NCBI RefSeq assembly: GCF_030440425.1
Contig: NZ_CP098023.1
Coordinates: 1,105,501 to 1,169,500 of the forward strand
Reading direction: 5' to 3'
From: Microbulbifer sp. MI-G
GTDB taxonomy: Bacteria; Pseudomonadota; Gammaproteobacteria; Pseudomonadales; Cellvibrionaceae
DNA: 64,000 bases
In this document: positions 17,916-28,245 of the stretch, piece by piece
Layout of the letters: each line of letters opens with the position of its first letter
How positions within the stretch are numbered: position 1 is the stretch's first letter
Program-made: the position numbers and the translations under genes
The notes under the pieces: generated by a model
Databases searched by the model: none
Told to the model about the DNA's origin: nothing
What the model saw: only the letters and a program-made list of their open reading frames with translations

Positions 17916-18695
17916 ATGCGCGGCACTGGCTTAATTCAGGAAGCACTGTTTACAACGGAAACCATAATGGCTATTTGGTACACATTGATCATTATTATGC
18001 TAGTTTTATCCCTCTTTGCCGCTGTGGCAACTCGTCGCGCTCAAAGTACGCGGCCGATGTTTGTATGGGGATTTAATACCATGGCACCGGTCACCTTGGC
18101 GTATTGCTATTGGGGCTCTGGAGATTGGGCACATAAAAGTCTGTTGTTGATTTTTGTAGGTGTTTATTTGCTGCGGATGAACATAGTTCTCACCGCCTGG
18201 TATCAAAATACTGCCGCCTCCAAACTCAATGCGGTGATTCCCGCAAAGCAAAAACCGTTGCTGGCGGTGATAATGGTCAATACCTTTGGCTGGTTGTACT
18301 GTCTGCCATTTTATTGGGCCGCTGACTTAAGAGGACCATTTGGTGTAGTGCAATGGGCCGCAATTGTACTGTATGTGCTGGGCACCATTTATCATTTTGG
18401 CAGCGACTATCAAAAGCGTCGTTTTAAACAAAATTCAGACAATAAAGGTAAATTGTTAGAGAGTGGGTTTTGGGGCACTTGTCGCCATCCAAATTACTTC
18501 GGGGATTTTTTAATTTTCGTCAGCTTTGGTTTACTGGTCAATCATTGGATTGGGCTGGTCGCGCCATTGACCAATATTGGCCAATATTTTGGCGATGCGA
18601 TCCCAAAAAATGAAAAGATGTCAGAGGAGCGCTATGGCAAGAAATGGCAAGCGTATAAGCAGCGGGTAAAATGCTTTATTCCGTTTGTTTTTTAG
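17916..18695 (+). CDS. DUF1295 integral membrane protein
   Basis: Up to 259 residues. The start may instead be the ATG at 17967 (MAIWYTLIIIMLV), which would remove 17 soluble residues; ribosome binding sites are weak for both. About six membrane helices. The C-terminal motif CRHPNYFGDF followed by a helix and YGKKWQAYKQR is the signature of the DUF1295 / steroid 5-alpha-reductase / isoprenylcysteine methyltransferase superfamily. The His-Pro-Asn-Tyr motif usually binds NADPH or SAM. Bacterial members are poorly characterised; some are linked to lipid metabolism. It is monocistronic, converging on the Vgb-like gene. Confidence 0.88.
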   Translation: MRGTGLIQEALFTTETIMAIWYTLIIIMLVLSLFAAVATRRAQSTRPMFVWGFNTMAPVTLAYCYWGSGDWAHKSLLLIFVGVYLLRMNIVLTAWYQNTAASKLNAVIPAKQKPLLAVIMVNTFGWLYCLPFYWAADLRGPFGVVQWAAIVLYVLGTIYHFGSDYQKRRFKQNSDNKGKLLESGFWGTCRHPNYFGDFLIFVSFGLLVNHWIGLVAPLTNIGQYFGDAIPKNEKMSEERYGKKWQAYKQRVKCFIPFVF

Positions 18696-18718
18696 TCTCC
18701 ATCAGGTTCGTTCACCAA

Positions 18719-18755
18719 TGGCCAGGAGACCGCTTTAAGGGCGGTTTCTTGGCCA
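18719..18755. terminator. long stem between convergent genes
   Basis: A 15-bp stem (TGGCCAGGAGACCGC with GCGGTTTCTTGGCCA, allowing G-U pairs) lies between the convergent DUF1295 and Vgb-like genes. Its position fits a bidirectional terminator, but neither side has a clean T-run. Confidence 0.45.
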
Positions 18756-18915
18756 CTCCTGTTTGAAAGGTGAGCCGTATTTTGGGGATGCAGTATCTGA
18801 TGTTCGGATTAGTGTAGTCACGTAGCTTTTTATTGTAGTTTTATGTCTGGCTAATGTGCTTAACGATTCTGAAAATCGTGAATGACAAATTAGTAGGAAA
18901 CAAAGTCCTGGAGAG

Positions 18916-19935
18916 TCACTGCTTGGGTATCCCCTGATCCAAGGACCCGGTATCCACCCCAAACCAAAAGCTGCCATCCTTGTTATCAAAATACATATGC
19001 CGGATATTTCCACCGCTGGGCACTGAGGTTTCGCTGATAAACTTCTCCGATTCTGTATCAAAAGCCAAAATGATATTCGGGATATTTCCTGTGTTCGCCA
19101 CCCAGATTCGCCCCTTGTTGTCCAGTGCCATACCGTAGGGGCGCGGGTTTTCGCCGGGGAGTTTCCACTCTGTAAACGCCTTTGTGTCTGGCATATACCG
19201 GCCCAGGTAACCGCCCGGATAATCCACATACCAGATATTGCCAGAGGGGTCAATTTCCAATCTTCGTGGGCGGGCACTGGTGCGGGGGAGGGAGATTTCG
19301 GATACGGACATACTTTTTGGATCTACCCAGGCCAGCTTGTTGGTACCAAACAGTGCTACCCAGGGACGATTCTGTGGGTCTATTTTGATGCCGTAGGGAC
19401 GTGCCCTGGCAGTTTGAGGCGTAACAACCCGAACTTCCCCATTACTGACATTCAGTAGGCCGATGCGATTGCTCTGTTGCGCGGTGAACCAGATATTACC
19501 TTCCCGGTTAAAGACCAGTGTGTGGGGATCATCGACGCCCTTGGGCATCGGGTATTGCTGGATTTTACCGCTTTCCGGGTCCAGGCGCCCGATATGCGCA
19601 TTGCGATTACCGGCGTACCAAACCTGATCCTGTTTATCCACAATCAGATTGTGCGGATGGGTACCTTCGGGTACCTCATACTGCTTGAATTCCTCACCGG
19701 TTGGCGTAAACCGGCCGATATAGTTGCCCGCCTGTCCGCAAAACCAGATGCGTCCTTTGTGGTCAACATAAGGGTCTCTTGGCAACCCCTCCCACGGTAC
19801 CTTCCATTCCTTGAGTGTCAATTGGTTTGGCAGGCTGGCTTCCTGCGCCAGCGTATGAAATGACGTCAAAATAGATAGCGCGAGGTAAAGAATGGCTTGC
19901 TTTAGCAGGCCAAAGTGCTTTTTGTTTGTAAGCAT
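18916..19935 (-). CDS. secreted Vgb-like beta-propeller (virginiamycin B lyase family)
   Basis: A 339-residue protein with a signal peptide (AILYLALSILTSFHTLA). It carries about six repeated blades of the form IGRFTPTGEEFKQY / IGRLDPESGKIQQY / NIWFTAQQSNRIGLL. This is the Vgb/streptogramin-lyase propeller. True Vgb enzymes linearise streptogramin B in the cytoplasm. This exported relative more likely binds or hydrolyses another lactone or polysaccharide-type ligand. Just upstream lies a fragment of another gene, so it may once have been part of an operon. Family assignment good, activity unknown. Confidence 0.88.
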   Translation of the reverse strand: MLTNKKHFGLLKQAILYLALSILTSFHTLAQEASLPNQLTLKEWKVPWEGLPRDPYVDHKGRIWFCGQAGNYIGRFTPTGEEFKQYEVPEGTHPHNLIVDKQDQVWYAGNRNAHIGRLDPESGKIQQYPMPKGVDDPHTLVFNREGNIWFTAQQSNRIGLLNVSNGEVRVVTPQTARARPYGIKIDPQNRPWVALFGTNKLAWVDPKSMSVSEISLPRTSARPRRLEIDPSGNIWYVDYPGGYLGRYMPDTKAFTEWKLPGENPRPYGMALDNKGRIWVANTGNIPNIILAFDTESEKFISETSVPSGGNIRHMYFDNKDGSFWFGVDTGSLDQGIPKQ

Positions 19936-19973
19936 TTACTTACTCCAGGGGCTTTTTGTTAATGATTAAGCTG

Positions 19974-20198
19974 TCACAGGTGATCCGATACCAATTTTCC
20001 GCGCATAAAACAGTGCCTGTGGGGATGACGGTAGTTGGGAACAGCATAGGCGAAGACGTGGCAGTTTTTTCTAAACAGGTCCACACCACTGAGTGATCCA
20101 GCGCCGTTTTCATCATACTCCCCGGCCATTTTATTGCTCAAGGTATCCCTTGTCCTAGAAACCCAAATTGCCTCACCTGCTGTTATTGTGCCCCTATG
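19974..20198 (-). pseudogene. 74-codon gene tail upstream of the Vgb-like gene
   Basis: On the minus strand an open frame without an early start ends 38 bases before the Vgb-like gene. It has protein-like content (KMAGEYDENGAGSLSG, then KNCHVFAYAVPNY and HRHCFMRGKLVS). The spacing of its Cys residues with FAY and CFMRG faintly resembles PAN/Apple-type modules. An ATG inside it would give about 51 residues with a poor ribosome binding site. It is probably the truncated 3' end of a former operon partner. Confidence 0.3.
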
Positions 20199-21532
20199 CT
20201 ATACAACCTGTGATGGCCGGAAGCTTCCTGTTGATGCTTGCGTCCAACATGCCACCATCCGTTTTTGTTTGGAATCCGCTGCTCAATAAATTTTTGATCG
20301 AGAAAGGCGCCTTTACCAATATCGTTATTGGTTTTTGCAGAACGTGTGTAACGTTTGTAGCTTTCTCGTCGTCCTGATGGCCTTTGTTTTGCTATTGCTC
20401 CGGAAGCAGCTGTCGGCACTGCTGTCATTAATGGTAAATCGTTTGCTTATTCGCCAGTTTTATACTTTGAACTTAAGTACTAGTTCTGCTCTATCTATAT
20501 GGTACGGAAGTCTTCCCATTCGTTCCTGTTTTTCAGTACATTGAAAAATGTTTGCATATCCAATCCATGGTGGGGTTGTTGGATATCAAGAAATCCGAAT
20601 TGCATCACAAATAGGAACTTGGATTTTTCCTGGATAAGGGTATTCTAGTGAAAGTTACTTTCTGGAGAGATATGCAAGTTTCATTTTCTGGTGTATGTCG
20701 CGATTGATGGCGCATATGGAACTAAAGTACCAATGGTATTTTGTAATTATATCTGTTCAATATGATCGGTGGCTTGAAGAGAATGGTCAATCCCATGGGG
20801 TTAACTTTTCAAAAAATATTGATCTGGAGATGGGATTTGGCTATTAGGCGCTGTCTTAGCCTGTTGCTCAAATTACCAAAACCATGGATTCACTATTGTA
20901 TTTCTTGGAAGTAGGGTCATGTTTGTAAAATAAAGATCATCTTCCTGATTGTCAAAAATATTATGTGATTATGACTCGAAAAATGTTCAGTGTTTTTCGA
21001 AAGAAATGTTTTTTATTCTTGAATCATTAGTTGTACTGCCTCATGTTGTTCCTGAATGCCCCTTGCTACATTCCGTTATGTCCAGTTATAGAAAACCCAG
21101 TCAATTGCTATAATAAAGTAAGTGGTAATAAGTTATTTGCAACTTTCAGATTTCAGTTCCCACTTCAGATAATTATTCCGCCAAATACTGTTCTATTTTT
21201 GTCTTTGTTACTTAATAAAGCGGGTATTAAATCATCTGAATTACTTCATGAAAATAAATTCACTGTTTTGACATGGGTGTCAAAAGGCTGTGTGCAGACA
21301 GCGCTTTGTGTTTTTCAAATAGTTAAAAAGTTATCAAAAATATCTATGTTCGCAAGGAAATGGGGGTTTTGGATTTATGAGTTTTAAAAATAATCTCCAA
21401 CATTTTTTACAGGTAATGACATTGTTTCAAGTGCCTAGAGCCATAATAATATAATTGAGGGGGTATGCATAATACAGAGAAAACAACAATCAATAAATAA
21501 TTAAAAATTTCACATTCATTATACTGGATTAA
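20199..21532. other. 1.3-kb AT-rich gap before the giant SpvB-Rhs gene
   Basis: No gene supported. Frames at 20168-20377, 20183-20428 (minus), 20335-20544 and 21031-21387 lack ribosome binding sites, mix low-complexity hydrophobic residues and show no family motif. AT content rises toward 21530 and the stretch probably contains the promoter of the following gene. It has the look of foreign or decayed DNA. Confidence 0.4.
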
Positions 21533-24500
21533 ATGATGTTAACTAGATTTATAATTGCTCTTTCATTCTTTATGCTGTCTGGTTTTGGCTATTCGTTGCC
21601 TAAGCCGCCCGATAATGACTGTACAGGCCGAGCTCCGCTGGTTTCCAATGTAAGTTTGCCGAGTTCGGACGCAGACGGTAACTACGATTTAAAATTTTAT
21701 CTTAATCCGAGATTCTTTACACCTTGTAGCGAAGTGGTTACAGAAGTGAGTAAGGATGGTGGCGCTTATAAGGTATATAGTCACTATGTCAAGTCGGGGG
21801 AAAGTATCCTTAATGTTAAGAATATGGATTCCGGTATTTATAAATACCGGATCAAACACTATTACGTTGGTGATATTAATGGTTCCAACTGGGTGTACAC
21901 CGATGAAATTAAGGTAATCAGGAAACCCAACACGTCCGGCAGTGTCAGTTTTTCCAATAATGAAGGCGGTACCGACAGAAACGGTGTGTTTACTTTACAG
22001 TGGGGCGCTCCACAAACACCACCGAAAATTAGCGGGTATCATGTGGATCAGTGTTTAACCTCTTGCGATAGCAGTGGTAGCTGGAATCGTATCTATTCAT
22101 CATCCAGCACTGGGACAAAATCCATTAGAGTTCCCTCATCAGGAAAAATAGGTAATGGTAAATACCGCTACCGCGTGCGTGCTTATGTCAAAGTGGGTAA
22201 TACTGTAAAGGGGGGATCCTGGAAATACAGTACATACCTTACGGTTAATCGAAAACCAGACGCGGTAACAAATTTTACCCAGCCAAGCGGCGGTACACAG
22301 ACGGGTAATTTCCAGGTGGCCTGGAGTGCGCCCACAGGTGCCTTCGATCCAATCACACAGTATCAGATACAGTGCAGTAAAGATGGTGGCAGTTTTACCT
22401 TCAATAACTGCGGCGACAATAATACCGGCACAACCACCACCTTACCGGTTAATTTACCATCAGGCACGGCTGGGACCTATCAATTTCGAGCGCGTGCATA
22501 CAATACCGCCGGCTGGGGGCCCTGGACACCTTCTGCGAATTATAAAGCAGTCTCGGTGAATATCCCACTGCCTAAACCTACCGGTGTATCCATTACTACG
22601 CCGGAATCCAGCGATTTTGGTGACTACGATATCAGCTGGAATGCATCCGGGAATGTAACTGCTTACCAGTTGCAAAGGGAATGTAAAACCGGTACAGAAA
22701 CCTGTGGCGCAGATGGTTGGCAAACTGTGCAACTCAACAACGCCACTGCAAAAACCTATGAGGTGCGTGGGCAGATCGCCGATAAATACCGCTATCGGGT
22801 AAAGGCCTGCAATGGCAATCAATGTACGGGGTGGCAAACCAGCAGCTGGGTGAAAGTGCATAATCTCGATGGTATCGAGCCTGCGGTCGTGCTTACTGGT
22901 GGCGGCACGCCTGGACAAATGGCTTACTCGACCAATGTCACCAGAACTGGCGATGCGATCATTAATATTCCTGTAGAAGTGGCCCCCGGGGTCAATGAGC
23001 TTACCCCTTCGGTCAGTATAAACTATTCGGGTGCGCGCTTTAGGCAACGCAAAAATGAATCTTTGCCGGAAGATTATTTGGGCTATGGTTGGCGTATTGG
23101 TGGCTTTGGTGCTATTCGCCGCTGCGTGGTTGGCAGACCCAATGCCGATAAAATACTGTTGAGTAACTCGGACTCTATTTGCCTTAATGGCGAGCCGCTT
23201 GTTATGGTATCCGGCAGCAAATGGAGTGCAGGCAGCAAATATCGCACACAAAAGGATAGCTTTCACCTTGTCACATTGAAAAATGAAAACGGCAGGAAAT
23301 GGTTTGAGGTACAAACCCCTGACGGTAAGGTGCAGGAGTATGGCAGAACCGGTGACAGCCGTTTAAAAGTTGGACTGTCCACGCATTTTGGCTGGACACT
23401 CAATAAAGTGACTGATGCTTTCGGTAATACCATCAACTATACATACCACCGCGATACAGTAGAGGGTATTAACTACCCGCTGGAAATAACTTACGGTAAC
23501 GACTCAGATGCTCGGATCTTGTTTGAATACGGCACACGCAGCGATGCACCGCCCCAACCGCTGGATTCTGGTGATATACAGCAAGAGCAACTGGTTTTAC
23601 TGCATCATATCAAAGCACTTTATAATAATAAGCTGGTCAGAAAATATAAATTAATCTCTGAAGATGAAGGGGAGATAGAAGATTACCGACGTTTAAAGTA
23701 TGTCCAAAAATGTGCCTTCGACGCAAACGGCAATAATGAATTATGCTTGAATCCTATGGCGTTTGAGTGGGTTGTACCTGACAACGAAAATCCTATTGAC
23801 TTTAATACCGGCGTTTCTGAAATTATCGATACCCTGGGTCAAAGTACGCGCTTTTATCATGCGATGATTGCGGATAATTCCAATGATGGCTTGTTTTCTG
23901 AAAGGCCTTTTGGTCAAGGCACAACGCCGGTCAATGGCACTCCCCTGGCTGCGGTGGATGGAAAATACCGCTCGGTGGTTTCCGAGGTTTGGCGCTCTAA
24001 CGGTAATGTCAACGGTTGGCATAAAACCAGCTATGCATACCAGGGTAATGGATTTGTCAGCAACAACCGGCGCGGATTTTTGGGCTATCATGCACAAAGA
24101 GTCCACGACTTGAGTTCTAATATTGTTACTTACAGGCAATTCCGTCTGGATTATCCCTATACGGGTCGTATTGCCAGGGAAGTACAATATGCGGGTGTCT
24201 ATCCTGGCAGTAACGAGTTGCTGGCAAAGCGTCAACTCAGGTATGGTAATTTAGACCTTTCAGCGGGCTTGAACTCTACCAAATACATTTATGTTAAGCA
24301 GAGCCTGGATTGGGTTATTGAAAACGGGCAGACACTTGGCTATAACTTTTACACCCACTTGCCCCAAAAAGCCAACTATGGCGATCATGGGGAACTTGTA
24401 GGTAACATGGTAAAAACCGCTCGTTTTGCGCTTTCCGCCACTGTGCCAGCCGATCAGGATTTTTGGGGTGAGGTTAAATCCATTTCTGTCACTGGCATCA

Positions 24501-27500
24501 AGCGCAGTCAAGAAACCATTACAACCTATAGCAACAGCACATCTGACTGGTTGATCAGTTTTAAGGAGGCAGAGCAGGTTAGCCACTTTAATGGCCCTTT
24601 AAACCGGCAGGCTGATGTTGTGCAAAGCGTCGTCTATACACGCTTCGGCGATACAAATAAAGTGGGCACGGTTACACGCTTCCCGGATGACGCAAACTAC
24701 GAATTGACAACGGAGTATGACTATGATGCAAGCGGTAACATAATATCGGAAACCGTGACCGGTGCCGGTATTGCAGAGCGTACATCAACGGTCAATAACT
24801 ATGTTGATAAGCGTTACCCAACTACCATTGCTAACGCACTGGGCCAAGCTATGTCGCTAGACTATGACAAGCGCTTTGGTTTGGTGAAATCCATTCATTT
24901 TAATAACCGGACCACCACAATTCACTATGATAATTTTGGGCGGGAGAAAAAACGGATCAATGCCGATGGTGTAGGCTTTAGTACCACACGGGAATTTTGC
25001 TATGCGGGTAGCTGCCCGGTATATGGTGACCAGCTTACTGCTTACCAGATCACCACGGATTCACCCATAACACCAAGCAGTACGCGTTATTACGATGTTC
25101 TGGGGCGTATGGTCCAGCAGGATACCCAGGCCTTTAACGGTGTGGATACAACAAGGAAGGAATATAATTATGATTCCCTGGGCAGGATGTATTTAGAAAC
25201 CGCGCCCTATTTTGTCGGTGACGAGAAGCCGCTGACTACCTATCAATTCGATATCAGAAATCGAATTACCCAAATTGACCGCCCCGATGGTTCCCAGGTT
25301 CGCACCACCTACGCACCGACCAGTGGTGCCGGGCAATATATGATGACGGTGGAGGAGGATGTTTTAAATGGTTCTGGTGATTTTCAGGAGACACAGGTAA
25401 AAACCACCACCTTTAATTTCCTTGGTGACCTGCTGCTGACGGTGGATGCCGTGGGCACTTCCGAGCGGGTAGCCACCAAGTACACTTACAACGGTGCGGG
25501 CCAATTGGCTTCTGTGTTAGTCAATAATGACGCTTCGACAGAAACCCTGTTTGACTATGATTCAGCCGGCTATCAAAATGCAATGACCACCCCGGATACG
25601 GGCTTGATTACCAGTGCCTATAATGCACTGGGGCAGCTGGTAAGTCAGACCGACAACAGTGGTCAGTCTGTCAATAGCAGTTATGACAAGCTGGGCCGCC
25701 TGCGCTTTAAGGAAGACGGCCAGGGCGTTGCGGAATGGATCTATGACCCCGTAAATGGTATAGGACTGCTGGGGAGTCGTACTTATACCAGCGGCGGTAG
25801 CCAGGTATACCAGGAGGTCAACAGCTATGACACAGACGCAAAGCTGGTAAATACCCATACGCGCTTACAGGCAGGCGGTCTTGTGCGCAATTACCAACAG
25901 GACTACAGCTACGATAGCCGGGGCCGTATGGCTTCTGTAACCGATCCTTCAGGCTCGGTTGTACATTACCAGTACAATGGCCGGGGATACCTCCATCAGC
26001 TTACCGACGGCGCCAGCGTACTCAAGGCCTTCGACAGTGTAAACGCGCTAGGACAGGCCGGGGAAGAGCATTATGGCAATGGCATTGTGACAACCAGGGT
26101 GTATAACCCTGACAGTGGCAGGCTGGAAAGTATCGTATCCACAGGTGCCCAGGAGATACAAAACAACACCTACCACTGGCGCAGCAATGGCACCCTGGAG
26201 AGCCGTATAGCGAATGGTGCAGGGTCAACCACCAAGCGGGAGACATTTGGTTATGATGGATTAAACAGGCTGCAGACGGCGCAAACCTGGTTGAATAATA
26301 CCAGTCAACGCACTTTGACCACGCTTTTCGACAGACTTGGCAATATCCAGAGCAAAACCAGTAGCATTGCCAGTGATACCGCTGTAACAGACTATCAGTA
26401 CGGGCAAGCTGCCAACGCGGGAGCACATGCGGTAAGCTCGGCTACAATCAATGGCATCAGCTATACCTTCCGGTATAACCAAAATGGGGCAATTGTGCGC
26501 TATGACGCGGCAACCGGGGATGATAAATGGATCAGCTGGAATGCCAGGGGGCTACCTACAGAAATTGTAGTAGGCGACAGCCAGACCACACAAACCCCCA
26601 CGGCCCGCGACCGCTTCAGCTATGGCCCGGGCGGCCAGCGATTCTATCGCGAAAGCAGCTACTGGGATGAGGGCCAGCAACAGCTGGTAACCGATAAAAC
26701 CTTTATTGTTGGTCACTTTGAGGATTTCCTGCCAGGCAATGATGCGGAGTACAACCGGATACAGAAAACCCGGATTGGCGATACGATTATCCTGGTGACT
26801 GCCACCGATCACGCCGGGCTTTCCATCAATACGGTGGAATATCTGCACCGCGATCACTTGGGTTCTGTGGAGAAAATCACCGATGCAGAGGGCAACCTGT
26901 TGTTAGGTGCATCGGAAACCTTGGCGTATGACCCCTACGGCAGTCGCAGGAGTGGCGACTGGTCCGGGGATATGAGCGATAGCGACTTACAAGCGCTGTT
27001 AGCGGCCCAAGGCCTCAGTACCAATCGCGGTTTTACCAACCATGAACAATTGGACCGTACTGGGTTGATCCATATGAACGGTCGTATCTATGACCCCATT
27101 CTCGGTCGTTTCTTAAGTCCTGACCCGATTGTGCAGGCACCAACCCATAGCCAAAGCTGGAATCGTTACAGCTATGTAATGAATAACCCTCTCAGTTTGA
27201 CAGACCCTAGCGGTTTTGTATGGATGGAAGAAGTCACCGTAACCGGGCATTATCATGAGCCTGACTTTTCCTGGCTATGGTCAAGTTCACTGTTCGGTGG
27301 TGGCTACGATAACTGGGATAGCTTCAATGGTGGTTGGGGTGGAGGTAGTATTTCTGCGCCAATCAGCCAGAAAAGTCAGGATAACAAAAAAGCCACGGAA
27401 AAAGCTAAAGATGATCAGGAGGAAATGGAAGAAGTTAATGTTGAACTCACCTGCGAACAGCAAGCGGCAGCGGGTGTTCCCTGTAATGGAGATGCCTCGT

Positions 27501-27922
27501 CAGGATCAGCTTCAGAGTTCGCATCAGGATTTCTATCCTATTTTACTGGAGTTGCTGGTACTTTCCGCTACGCGGGGAGACGGCAAGGTTTTTATGGTGA
27601 TATTGAAAAGCAGCAAGCGGAACTTGAGCAAGTGGTTTTAGAGGAAGTTGCTAATCAAGTTCTTTCCAATGAGTTCATTAGAGAGCAAGCAGCACAAGCG
27701 GCCATAAATTATGCAAAAAATAACCCTCATCGCGTAGCCGGTAGAGGCACGGCGATTGTGGTGGTCGGTATAGTTACTTCCACGGTAGGTGCTGGTCCTG
27801 GCATGGTTCTGGGGGGCTTGTTGGGTGTAACAGCGGTACACGGTAACTCGAGAAATGCGGTGGAATCAGGTGTTGATACAGTAAAAGGTGTTACTAACGC
27901 TGTTGTCGGCGGCACTCATTGA
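21533..27922 (+). CDS. giant secreted SpvB/Rhs protein with N-terminal fibronectin-type repeats
   Basis: A 2129-residue protein with a signal peptide (MMLTRFIIALSFFMLSGFGYS). Residues ~20-450 hold four fibronectin-III-like modules (repeats of YKYRIKHYY / YRYRVRAYV / YQFRARAYN / YRYRVKACN). An SpvB-type domain starts near 454 (GGTPGQMAYSTNV, GVNELTPSVSINYSG), followed by many YD repeats. The Rhs core spans ~1769-1895 (HRDHLGSVEKIT to LTDPSGF). The last ~234 residues are unlike the shell: an acidic stretch (KAKDDQEEMEEV), then a Gly/Val-rich hydrophobic end (IVVVGIVTSTVGAGPG). No nuclease motif is seen; the tail might insert into membranes. Unlike the first Rhs it has its own Sec signal, so it is probably surface-exposed or secreted like TcB/SpvB-type shells. 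No strong ribosome binding site precedes the double ATG. Confidence 0.93.
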   Translation: MMLTRFIIALSFFMLSGFGYSLPKPPDNDCTGRAPLVSNVSLPSSDADGNYDLKFYLNPRFFTPCSEVVTEVSKDGGAYKVYSHYVKSGESILNVKNMDSGIYKYRIKHYYVGDINGSNWVYTDEIKVIRKPNTSGSVSFSNNEGGTDRNGVFTLQWGAPQTPPKISGYHVDQCLTSCDSSGSWNRIYSSSSTGTKSIRVPSSGKIGNGKYRYRVRAYVKVGNTVKGGSWKYSTYLTVNRKPDAVTNFTQPSGGTQTGNFQVAWSAPTGAFDPITQYQIQCSKDGGSFTFNNCGDNNTGTTTTLPVNLPSGTAGTYQFRARAYNTAGWGPWTPSANYKAVSVNIPLPKPTGVSITTPESSDFGDYDISWNASGNVTAYQLQRECKTGTETCGADGWQTVQLNNATAKTYEVRGQIADKYRYRVKACNGNQCTGWQTSSWVKVHNLDGIEPAVVLTGGGTPGQMAYSTNVTRTGDAIINIPVEVAPGVNELTPSVSINYSGARFRQRKNESLPEDYLGYGWRIGGFGAIRRCVVGRPNADKILLSNSDSICLNGEPLVMVSGSKWSAGSKYRTQKDSFHLVTLKNENGRKWFEVQTPDGKVQEYGRTGDSRLKVGLSTHFGWTLNKVTDAFGNTINYTYHRDTVEGINYPLEITYGNDSDARILFEYGTRSDAPPQPLDSGDIQQEQLVLLHHIKALYNNKLVRKYKLISEDEGEIEDYRRLKYVQKCAFDANGNNELCLNPMAFEWVVPDNENPIDFNTGVSEIIDTLGQSTRFYHAMIADNSNDGLFSERPFGQGTTPVNGTPLAAVDGKYRSVVSEVWRSNGNVNGWHKTSYAYQGNGFVSNNRRGFLGYHAQRVHDLSSNIVTYRQFRLDYPYTGRIAREVQYAGVYPGSNELLAKRQLRYGNLDLSAGLNSTKYIYVKQSLDWVIENGQTLGYNFYTHLPQKANYGDHGELVGNMVKTARFALSATVPADQDFWGEVKSISVTGIKRSQETITTYSNSTSDWLISFKEAEQVSHFNGPLNRQADVVQSVVYTRFGDTNKVGTVTRFPDDANYELTTEYDYDASGNIISETVTGAGIAERTSTVNNYVDKRYPTTIANALGQAMSLDYDKRFGLVKSIHFNNRTTTIHYDNFGREKKRINADGVGFSTTREFCYAGSCPVYGDQLTAYQITTDSPITPSSTRYYDVLGRMVQQDTQAFNGVDTTRKEYNYDSLGRMYLETAPYFVGDEKPLTTYQFDIRNRITQIDRPDGSQVRTTYAPTSGAGQYMMTVEEDVLNGSGDFQETQVKTTTFNFLGDLLLTVDAVGTSERVATKYTYNGAGQLASVLVNNDASTETLFDYDSAGYQNAMTTPDTGLITSAYNALGQLVSQTDNSGQSVNSSYDKLGRLRFKEDGQGVAEWIYDPVNGIGLLGSRTYTSGGSQVYQEVNSYDTDAKLVNTHTRLQAGGLVRNYQQDYSYDSRGRMASVTDPSGSVVHYQYNGRGYLHQLTDGASVLKAFDSVNALGQAGEEHYGNGIVTTRVYNPDSGRLESIVSTGAQEIQNNTYHWRSNGTLESRIANGAGSTTKRETFGYDGLNRLQTAQTWLNNTSQRTLTTLFDRLGNIQSKTSSIASDTAVTDYQYGQAANAGAHAVSSATINGISYTFRYNQNGAIVRYDAATGDDKWISWNARGLPTEIVVGDSQTTQTPTARDRFSYGPGGQRFYRESSYWDEGQQQLVTDKTFIVGHFEDFLPGNDAEYNRIQKTRIGDTIILVTATDHAGLSINTVEYLHRDHLGSVEKITDAEGNLLLGASETLAYDPYGSRRSGDWSGDMSDSDLQALLAAQGLSTNRGFTNHEQLDRTGLIHMNGRIYDPILGRFLSPDPIVQAPTHSQSWNRYSYVMNNPLSLTDPSGFVWMEEVTVTGHYHEPDFSWLWSSSLFGGGYDNWDSFNGGWGGGSISAPISQKSQDNKKATEKAKDDQEEMEEVNVELTCEQQAAAGVPCNGDASSGSASEFASGFLSYFTGVAGTFRYAGRRQGFYGDIEKQQAELEQVVLEEVANQVLSNEFIREQAAQAAINYAKNNPHRVAGRGTAIVVVGIVTSTVGAGPGMVLGGLLGVTAVHGNSRNAVESGVDTVKGVTNAVVGGTH

Positions 27923-27933
27923 TTGAATCAATA

Positions 27934-28245
27934 ATGCATGAGACTATGGAAATGAAATTTAAATGCGTGAGTTGCAATCAAAAAACAATTTCATTTTTTG
28001 AAAAATGGCGATCCGGGATATTTTCTAAAATTGTTTGTAGTAACTGTGGGGCAAAACAATACGCAGGCAGTCTGCTATTTAGTTTAATTCAAGGAGTTTA
28101 TACCCTTCTGGTTGTGGTAGGATTGTTTGCTTTGTTCCTGTATCCTTACTGGTGGTTAATGTCTCTATACGTGTTGATAATAATCATATGTGAGTATGTG
28201 AAAACTATCCTGGTGCCGTTAAGAAAGGTTAGTAATTCAACTTAA
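27934..28245 (+). CDS. zinc-ribbon two-helix membrane protein, possible immunity partner
   Basis: About 103 residues. The frame also allows a TTG at 27919 that overlaps the SpvB-Rhs stop; ATGs at 27934, 27946 and 27952 are alternatives and no ribosome binding site decides. It has a CVSC...CSNC zinc ribbon at the N-terminus, then two membrane helices (YTLLVVVGLFALFLYPY and MSLYVLIIIICEYV). Tight coupling to a polymorphic-toxin-like gene suggests an immunity or accessory role. A membrane immunity protein would fit a membrane-acting tail. This is inference from position and topology. Confidence 0.65.
   Translation: MHETMEMKFKCVSCNQKTISFFEKWRSGIFSKIVCSNCGAKQYAGSLLFSLIQGVYTLLVVVGLFALFLYPYWWLMSLYVLIIIICEYVKTILVPLRKVSNST

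Noticed and set aside
21031..21387. 118-codon hydrophobic frame in the AT-rich gap
   Set aside because: No ribosome binding site and random-looking hydrophobic composition.
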